A stretch of 60,000 bases of DNA, taken from assembly GCF_029227915.1 (NCBI RefSeq), contig NC_079886.1:19570501-19630500 (forward strand). Reading direction: 5' to 3'. This DNA is from Hydractinia symbiolongicarpus (lineage: Eukaryota; Cnidaria; Hydrozoa; Anthoathecata; Hydractiniidae). A program made the translations under genes and the position numbers. Positions within the stretch are counted from its first letter, which is position 1; each line of letters opens with the position of its first letter. Shown here one piece after another: positions 55,801 to 60,000 of the stretch. The notes below the pieces were generated by a model. It was not told the DNA's origin. It made no database searches and saw only the letters and a program-made list of their open reading frames with translations.

Positions 55801-58800
55801 GAGACTTTTATCAAGTTATTTCCCCTTTTGAAAAGCGAGAAAACTTTTCACTTAAACGCTTTTTTATAACATCACCAAAATTTGAATCAGGCTGGTCGTT
55901 ATTTATATTTCTTTGTTGTTCTAAACAATAGATCTATTGTGTTTAACCTGAAATCCCAGCCTAATATTCTTGTAATTCTTATAAAGTATATTTCTATAGA
56001 AGATAAAAGCTAATTGGGGACACACGGTTTTAGTTGCGTTTGTATTCTAGAAACTGAACTTATTCGATCAATCGAGTTCGAAGACGATGAACGCAGCTAA
56101 TGCAATCTGCAATAAAAGCAAGAACAGATTTTTAAATGTTTTACCCTGTAAGTATGTCCTGTTTTTGTTTAAACTCGTGTTGAAAGCTCGTTACGTCATT
56201 TTTGTCAACAAAATGACGCTTAATATAAAAGGTCAAAGGTGTTGGAAAGTCGTGAAAACTACCTTGATAAGACAGATTAAACACCATGGCATAATATAGT
56301 GTAATTTAGAGTGTCTAAAGTCTCCTGTAAAAAAATCTACGAAGACCAAATGCAAGGTCGCAACTTTGCGAATTTTTCTTACATTGTATTCTTTTAGCTA
56401 GCATTGGAGTATATTGCTTATTGTTTTTTGTTTTGATTCAATAAGCTCAATCTCCGCAATTTCCGAAGAATGACGTGTAATAAACTGAGCACTCAAAAGG
56501 TCAAGGTGCAGGAAATCATTCACACTTTAGAACCACAGACGTCTAGACAACCTCTTTATGAATCATTTATTATGATGAATTTCCTACTTTTTTATTTTAT
56601 TTTCTAAAAAAAGAAAAAAATTCCTTTAGTATTCATTTTTGCAATAACATAAGCTACGACATGTAAAATGTATTAAATATTAGTAAATCGAAATTTTGTT
56701 TTGACGGGTGAACAGAGACAACACGTGGAGTTGTATTTATTTAAAAATGCTATGTTGTTAGCTTAAAGAAAGTAAATAATACCTCTAAAAAGATTTAAGT
56801 CATTGTTGTTGCTTAGACTGGCTTATGTACAATGAACTTTATGTTTCTATGCAAAATTTCGAAGGATATAGCTAGTCTAAAAGGCTTGAAGTTTATTTTA
56901 TTAGAAAGTTTAAGTTAAAGCAAGGTAAGTTCTTATCAAATAGATCGTGTATAATCAATACATGTAGGCAAGTTTTCGTTATTTCCAGTTATATTTAGAT
57001 AATATGATATTTAAGATGATTTAAGTTGTTGTTTTTGTCCTTATTGACTATAAACATTTCCACCGCCATTAGCTCGAATTTCGTGTAAGTCTCTAAAGTC
57101 GAAAACCAACCGCCGCTTCGTAGCCTCCTTAAATTTTTGATACAATAATTTTAAAATATTGCTTTTTCTTTTTAAGTAATAAGTATTATGCATATAAAAT
57201 ATCACAATCAAAAAATATGTTTTGCGTTCAGAAACATTTTGGATGATTTTCTCTTCTTCTTTTTGTAACATTTCACCTAACGGAAGGCTGATGATATGAT
57301 CAAAATCTTTCTGTCTTTTTTCATAGATGACGACACTCGTGTGGCGTTAAGACAGCTACCTGGTTTGCAAGGTTCAGACTATATCAACGCAAACTATATT
57401 CATGTAAGTTTTATGGTGATGTAGGAAGGCTTTGTGAGCATCTCTTCTTTTAAGTAAATGGTAATCAGCTTACCCTATATTTTCTGTAAGGTATTTTTTG
57501 ATGCCTGCTGTTTGACTCTTGAATGTTTAATACTGAATGCCGTCATTACATGCAAACACTTCAAGGTGGTGGCGGTGTGCCTTTTATTATCTGAAAAAAT
57601 CCTTAAGGCGTACTAGGAAGTGTAGATCTTTATTAAATATTCGCTAGATCAATTTCAAGACAAAGTGGATGAAGTGATTTGCCTCCCTACCACAGGTCAA
57701 ATATCCTTTCTTTAGAAAGCCGTGGTCTTTGAACGTCGCTGCAATTCTTGACGATGAAACACTATACTTAATCGGATTGATTCATTAGAAAAAAGAGTTT
57801 TCAAATTCTTCTAACTTATTTAGACCATTTAGTCGATCAAAGTTTAACAAATTTTCACATTCAAAAATCGAAAAATATATTTCCACTGTTTTTAAAGAGT
57901 CAAAATTGGCTGCCGAGTTTTTAGTACTATAATAATAATCCACTACTGTTTATACATTTGATCTTGGATTTTTGGATATAAAATGGGTTTTTTTCATGCC
58001 AGGGATACAGTCAAGCCAAACAGTTTATAGCTACTCAGGCTCCATTACCACAAACCATCCCTGCGTTCTGGAGGATGATATGGGAGCATCATTGCACGAC
58101 TATTGTTTGTCTAGCACAAGAAACAGAAGGTGGAAAGGTACGTGTGGTGTATATACAATTGCGTGTAATTTGATAAAGTGCGACTGACCACAGATCTACC
58201 GTCAATATGTTTTTATAGGTTAAAATTCACAGATATTGGCCATCCATTGAAGCCGCAATGCATGGACCACTTATGATTGAAAATATGACGGAGAACGACA
58301 TGGGAGATTATATCGTTCGCGACTTCAAAGTCACACACACCACGGTAAATAATTATAAATCTTCTTTCTGCAATTTGAATTTGTAGTCAGTTTTAAAATG
58401 AACCGTGCCTATTATATGATCATCAGATTTTATTTGTTTTGATGTATCCCAACAAAGATCTTAACATGAGCCAAACATAGCAAGATTCGCTTAACAAGCG
58501 TGTCCGTGGGTATTGTAAACAGATAACTCAATAAACTGAATCACTTTATATTTTTATGAAATTCGATTAAAGAAAGTTAACTGTGGAAGCAACAATAATT
58601 ATTTTTAACACTATGGTGTTCTTTTTTCAAAATACAGGAGGGTCATTCGCGCAACATAAAGCATTTCCAGTATATTGCTTGGCCGGATAATGCGTACCCA
58701 GACTCTGCATCAGGATTGGTAGATATGATAGGTCGAGTACAGAAGTGGCACCAACAGAATTCTATCGGCCAAGCAGTAATTCATTGCAGGTATACGCAAG

Positions 58801-59718
58801 TGTTTGTTATGAGAGTTTTAACTTGTTTGTTTTGTTGTTGTTTTGTTGGTTTGTCCAACTCATAGCTGATTACATGTCTACTCATAGTAGATCACATGTC
58901 AACTCATAGTTGATCACATGTCAACTCATAGTTGATCACATGTCTACCTATAGTTGATCACATGTCAACTTATAGTTGATCACATGTCAACCCATAGTTG
59001 ATCACATGTCAACCCATAGTCGATAACATGTTGTGGTACTAAGGGCTGTTACACACTATTTACTTATCACTTTGGTTTTGCTTTTGTAGTGCTGGCGTTG
59101 GTCGTACGGGAGTGTTCATTGCGTTATTTAACATGCTTGAACGCGTGCGTGGTGAAGGTGTTGTCGACGTATTTCAAACAGTGAGAGGTTTGAGAACTCA
59201 AAGACCTGCTATGGTTCAAACGAAGGTAACATATGTTTACTCTATTGTGTGGCCAAATTTTAGTAACTGACTCCTGTGTTGTACTGTAATTTTAATTAAA
59301 AAACGTTTAAAAAATATCTTAACGAGACTGACTGCGAGATTAATTTTCTTGATTGGTAGCCATTTTTTAAAAATTACATCCTCACAAAAAGCGACAGACA
59401 TCATTTATAAAAGTAAATGTTTTGGAAATTTTTACGAAAACTATTCGCAAAAGTCGTAATAGTAGTATATTATGATATATCGTATGATATGGCGCATTGT
59501 TGATATGCGCATTGTTGATCTGCGCATATTCTGAAGTATTAATCAAAAATAAATTCTATTTGTGACTGTTATCTTGGAGGAAGATAGCTATTTCTAAGCA
59601 TCTGGCGACAAAGTCTGATGATATATTTTGTTTCTTTTTTCAGGTGGAATATTTGTTCTGCTACTTGGCGTTGCAAGAATTCTTAGCATCTTTTGATATC
59701 TATCAAAATTTTGCCTAA
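27341..59718 (+). CDS. Receptor-type protein tyrosine phosphatase, LAR-like (14 FN3, TM, two PTP domains)
   Basis: Single-pass membrane enzyme that removes phosphate from tyrosine in response to cell-adhesion or matrix signals. The 39 recognised exons encode about 2,150 residues, and every junction keeps frame. Order: 14 FN3 modules (27341-44926), a membrane-proximal region (45062-46366), a transmembrane helix (46582-46690), a juxtamembrane segment, phosphatase domain D1 (47182-53513) and D2 (56051-59718). The D2 sequence ([20 protein letters not shown], end SFDIYQNFA) is closest to LAR/PTPRD/PTPRS D2 as I know the family, hence type IIa-like. Vertebrate LAR proteins have three Ig domains and four to eight FN3; no Ig is found here, and the FN3 array is longer. 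The first exon begins in phase 1, so at least a signal-peptide exon lies upstream, unseen. Both active-site cysteine loops are complete. Confidence 0.93.
28500..28760. repeat. Diverged copy of the 54-55 kb repeat unit in an RPTP intron
   Basis: Blocks in the same order as in 54110-54400: GAGGCCTAATAACTTAGAAAC, GGATAGCTAGGGACCACCTG, GACAAAAATTGGGCCAATTC, CC.AT.TC..AACCGATGGGTTAATAACATGA. The similarity is clear but decayed, and shows that the unit is dispersed rather than only locally duplicated. Confidence 0.65.
29392..33035. other. Large RPTP intron (3.6 kb)
   Basis: No exon with FN3 features could be found here. The intron holds a 60-bp-type repeat at 29727-29870, otherwise AT-rich sequence with no recognised gene or RNA. 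A minus-strand frame at 31536-31751 has no motif and is not supported. Confidence 0.6.
29727..29870. repeat. About 60-bp minisatellite family, intron copy 1
   Basis: About two and a half copies of a unit containing ATCTAAAAAAGC, TTCTAT.GCCG, TTCTT and AAATTTTTAAAATGC. The same unit forms a longer array at 36150-36455 in another intron of the same gene. Confidence 0.8.
35671..35972. repeat. Mosaic duplication around an FN3-6 exon fragment
   Basis: A roughly 110-bp block (GAAGTGATTTTTTA, GGGGCCATCATACCTTTGAC, TATTTCACTTTTGTTAAG) occurs at 35671-35782 and again at 35871-35972. Between the copies sits 35783-35871, an exact copy by eye of 36852-36940, which includes the FN3-6 acceptor and the first 30 coding bases. 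The fragment reads [10 protein letters not shown], then EVIF and a stop. Confidence 0.9.
36150..36455. repeat. About 60-bp minisatellite, five to six copies, in an RPTP intron
   Basis: The unit contains TTAAAATGCGATCTAAAAA, GC.TTTCTATCGCCGTTCTTC and GTTCTTAA. Copies are diverged. A short array of the same unit lies in the intron at 29.7-29.9 kb, so the repeat moved or was copied within the gene. Confidence 0.85.
36911..41764 (+). CDS. RPTP ectodomain: FN3 modules 6-9
   Basis: Exons: FN3-6 36911-37017 + 38562-38745 (phase-0 split after LLGYE); FN3-7 40228-40515; FN3-8 40594-40899; FN3-9 41097-41288 + 41672-41764 (phase-1 split before HPYRMYNYT). Strand B tryptophans are in SLIWAPP, SLTWKKP, QLSWHAP and MLIWEKP. 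FN3-8 ends with the VNQVGKGP and TLQDG pattern also found in FN3-3 and FN3-5. Splice sites are good GT-AG. Modules 6-9 repeat the order of intron types found in modules 10-13. Confidence 0.9.
37230..37891. mobile_element. Small element between two G-runs with short inverted ends
   Basis: A G13 run at 37230-37242 is followed by TTAATAACTTTTTAT. At the other side TATGAAAAGTTATTAA (37856-37871) is followed by a G20 run (37872-37891). The inner 16 bp are inverted repeats with two mismatches, but both G-runs are on the same strand. No coding capacity. It lies within the phase-0 intron of FN3-6. Confidence 0.5.
38746..40227. other. RPTP intron, nothing recognised
   Basis: AT-rich 1.5-kb intron between FN3-6 and FN3-7. 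I find no module-like exon, RNA gene or clear repeat beyond a short direct duplication of AGTCTAAGAG at about 39992-40023. Confidence 0.55.
42018..44926 (+). CDS. RPTP ectodomain: FN3 modules 10-14
   Basis: Exons: FN3-10 42018-42124 + 42492-42663 (phase-0 split after IINYE); FN3-11 42889-43179; FN3-12 43302-43586; FN3-13 44038-44235 + 44394-44483 (phase-1 split before DSYTLYN); FN3-14 44639-44926. FN3-14 is the most canonical: [57 protein letters not shown]. The donor after 44483 is the weaker GTTAGT. FN3-14 joins in phase 1 to the proline-rich start of the membrane-proximal region. Confidence 0.92.
45062..46366 (+). CDS. RPTP membrane-proximal region with RTRR site
   Basis: Exons 45062-45164, 45898-46213 and 46321-46366. 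The region starts [20 protein letters not shown], then [20 protein letters not shown], a folded-looking stretch with [11 protein letters not shown] and FVIGNGE, and an RTRR sequence. It ends [11 protein letters not shown], then WGGPYVTG, just before the transmembrane helix. LAR-family receptors are processed by furin-type proteases in this same region. RTRR fits the R-X-(K/R)-R consensus, so cleavage into two non-covalently joined subunits is plausible but inferred. Confidence 0.85.
45340..45490. repeat. Tandem pair of about 80-bp repeats in an RPTP intron
   Basis: Two diverged copies share GTAGCAT.AAAAA.TTGTTTTTCT, CATTTTT..GTCGTTGG blocks. They lie in the membrane-proximal intron 45165-45897. 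No function can be suggested. Confidence 0.6.
46582..46920 (+). CDS. RPTP transmembrane helix and juxtamembrane exons
   Basis: Exon 46582-46690 encodes the only long hydrophobic run, [20 protein letters not shown] followed by AVYYYR. A basic stop-transfer, [10 protein letters not shown], follows in exon 46826-46920. This fixes the orientation: FN3 array outside, phosphatase domains in the cytosol. A tail [20 protein letters not shown] continues to the D1 start. Confidence 0.93.
47182..53513 (+). CDS. RPTP phosphatase domain D1 (membrane-proximal), atypical WRD loop
   Basis: Exons 47182-47267, 47380-47476, 48463-48539, 49240-49276, 49369-49466, 49826-49951, 50483-50628, 51430-51565, 53364-53513. 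Landmarks in order: [20 protein letters not shown], the substrate loop [51 protein letters not shown], the acid loop TWRDHS, the nucleophile loop [13 protein letters not shown] and the Q-loop region [14 protein letters not shown]. The catalytic Cys and Arg are intact, as is the KNRY tyrosine. The acid loop has Arg where the family has Pro (WPD becomes WRD) and lacks the following G-V-P; its Asp is kept. D1 is normally the active domain, so reduced or altered activity is possible. Confidence 0.93.
47910..48025. repeat. 29-bp tandem repeat, four copies
   Basis: Four almost identical copies of TCTTTCAGTTTCATTTCTGT plus GTCAATTGT. Each unit carries a pyrimidine run followed by CAG, which looks like a 3' splice acceptor. 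The array lies in the D1 intron 47477-48462. Confidence 0.95.
48948..49085 (-). repeat. 'CGCCCGTC' dispersed repeat copy in a D1 intron
   Basis: It starts ATAAGGCCCGTATACG, then a GTCTGCCTGTCTGTCTGTCT run, ATGGTAGCTTAGCTACG, and ends GGACGGGCGAACCCGTGGAT. It is inverted relative to 6330-6513. Confidence 0.7.
50090..50227. repeat. 32-bp tandem repeat, four copies, in a D1 intron
   Basis: The unit is GGGCGTTTATTTAAAAATCA followed by GTAATTTACCCT. Four copies with few changes lie in the intron 49952-50482. Confidence 0.93.
52246..52613. repeat. About 123-bp tandem repeat, three copies
   Basis: Units at about 52246-52371, 52372-52491 and 52492-52613. Each runs TTAGGTGACAAAAATCAAAA, TCAGCATAC, TTTTTTTGTTAACT, GCCAAGTTTTGTC and ends TTTGGCCTAAAATGA. 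They are diverged by indels, so this is an older duplication. Confidence 0.93.
52726..52800 (-). mobile_element. tRNA-derived SINE-like fragment
   Basis: On the minus strand the block reads GCCTCTCTGAGCACCGACAC, then a GTCGTGTGTTCGAATCTC stretch. This resembles a tRNA B box (GGTTCGAATCC consensus) with a weak A box before it. A T-rich run (TTTTTACTTTTTTTTTC) follows. The cloverleaf is incomplete, so it is not a functional tRNA. A truncated SINE or tRNA pseudogene is the best reading. Confidence 0.45.
52840..53112 (+). repeat. 33-bp repeat (CCGTCGTACA) within a dispersed repeat copy
   Basis: Four diverged copies of a unit with TATTCCGGTCTACAGA, TTATAGCCCGTCGTACA lie at 52895-53030. They are followed by GCTACCATTTTGAACAAAC and ATTAATAAAGGAGATTTT, the closing words of the family seen at 3841-3966 and 1680-1975. 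Confidence 0.75.
54014..55489. repeat. Two tandem copies of a 735-bp dispersed repeat in the D1-D2 intron
   Basis: Unit 1 (about 54014-54745) and unit 2 (about 54746-55489) both open with TCTCTATAATAATACGC and a GTGTCT.TCTGTCAC-type run, and both close with TCTCCACGGGCCTTAT and ACTAGT. They share long nearly identical stretches (for example TTATGACGTCATCAAAAAAC and ATACATTTTCTTGATCAGCG). The central part also occurs, decayed, at 28500-28760. Each has several TGACGTCA-type palindromes. The frames inside are non-coding read-through. Type is unknown; head-to-tail arrangement suggests unequal crossing over or insertion next to a copy. Confidence 0.92.
56051..59718 (+). CDS. RPTP phosphatase domain D2 with canonical WPD loop
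   Basis: Exons 56051-56147, 57327-57403, 58003-58137, 58219-58344, 58638-58789, 59090-59225, 59644-59718 (stop TAA 59716-59718). Landmarks: [52 protein letters not shown], acid loop AWPDNAYP, nucleophile loop [24 protein letters not shown] and the end SFDIYQNFA. Vertebrate LAR-type D2 domains have WPE and a non-aromatic residue at the KNRY tyrosine, and are nearly inactive. Here the acid Asp and an aromatic Phe are both present, so D2 may be catalytically competent. The short C-terminal tail is normal for the family. Confidence 0.93.
56443..56815 (+). repeat. Dispersed repeat family R1, copy 3
   Basis: This is the most complete plus-strand copy: CTCAATCTCCGCAATTTCCG, GTGTAATAAACTGAGCACTC, TTTAGAACCACAGACGTCTA, TTAGTAAATCGAAATTTTGT and AATACCTCTAAAAAG. 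It matches 9236-9556 over its full length and 1408-1665 in its first part. It lies in a D2 intron. Confidence 0.8.
57052..57130 (+). repeat. Dispersed repeat family R2, copy 2
   Basis: It matches 8911-8990 in the same orientation: CACCGCCATTAGCTCGAATT, TCGTGTAAGTC, CTAAAGTCGAAAACCAACCG and CGTAGCCTCCTTAA. It lies in the D2 intron before the exon at 57327. Confidence 0.7.
58858..59030. repeat. 22-bp tandem repeat, about eight copies
   Basis: The unit TGATCACATGTCAACTCATA plus GT recurs with few changes. Each unit holds the palindrome TGATCA and the near-palindrome ACATGT. It lies in the intron that splits the D2 active-site motif between HC and AGVGRTG. Confidence 0.95.
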
Positions 59719-60000
59719 CTTTTTTCACTACGCCGCTTTTTTATCACAATTTAAGATGTTTTTTTACAATAATATCCACTTTATACTGGTAAGACATGGG
59801 CACTTTGTCAACTAAAGTCGTTTTCGACACGTCCATTTTTAAATATTTAAAATATCTACCTCATTTCACGAAATTAACACGATCGTTATTTTTACGTCCC
59901 TTATATGGACAGAAATATTATAAATGCTGATATATGCGAGTATCGTCTCTTGACAGCTAAAAAGGAAGCGTCTACATTGTCTGGAATGTCAGAAATTGTG
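59719..60000. other. 3' flank of the RPTP gene
   Basis: The sequence after the stop should be 3' UTR. No canonical AATAAA is visible before the window ends, so the polyadenylation site may lie beyond it. Nothing else is recognised. Confidence 0.5.

Overview
The window reads as AT-rich genomic DNA from an animal, most likely a cnidarian and possibly a hydrozoan. That is inference from the three gene families, their many short exons with GT-AG introns, and the dense mix of DNA-transposon, BEL/Pao and LINE remnants. No bacterial, organellar or viral gene organisation is seen. Three protein-coding genes can be reconstructed by splicing.

(1) About 181-6825, plus strand: the 3' part of the TFIIH DNA translocase XPB/ERCC3, 17 exons, starting inside the DEVH box and ending at a normal C terminus. 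(2) 20862-16368, minus strand: a patatin-type calcium-independent phospholipase of the PNPLA8 (iPLA2-gamma) type, six exons, with the Ser/Asp dyad intact. (3) 27341-59718, plus strand: a receptor protein tyrosine phosphatase related to the LAR family (type IIa). It has 39 recognised exons, 14 fibronectin III (FN3) modules, a membrane-proximal region with an RTRR site, one transmembrane segment and two tandem phosphatase domains. All 38 exon junctions keep frame. The 5' end with the signal peptide was not found.

Between and inside the genes lie a 877-bp inverted-repeat transposon with a clean 6-bp target duplication (7861-8737), a BEL/Pao remnant with a putative LTR (11.9-12.4 kb), and a broken LINE with a PHD-like zinc finger (23.7-25.2 kb) that sits between about 254-bp inverted repeats (23290-26633). 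There are also many minisatellites with 22-60 bp units and several dispersed repeat families.

The main biological points are in the phosphatase. Domain 1 has W-R-D in place of W-P-D, while domain 2, usually the weak or dead domain in this family, keeps W-P-D and KNRF. The FN3 array shows a higher-order C-A-B-D order, supported by internal intron position and phase. An exact 89-bp copy of an FN3 acceptor plus exon start forms a potential poison exon. I see no evidence of a wholly new type of system. The reversal of D1/D2 character and the exon-shuffling record are the most promising leads.
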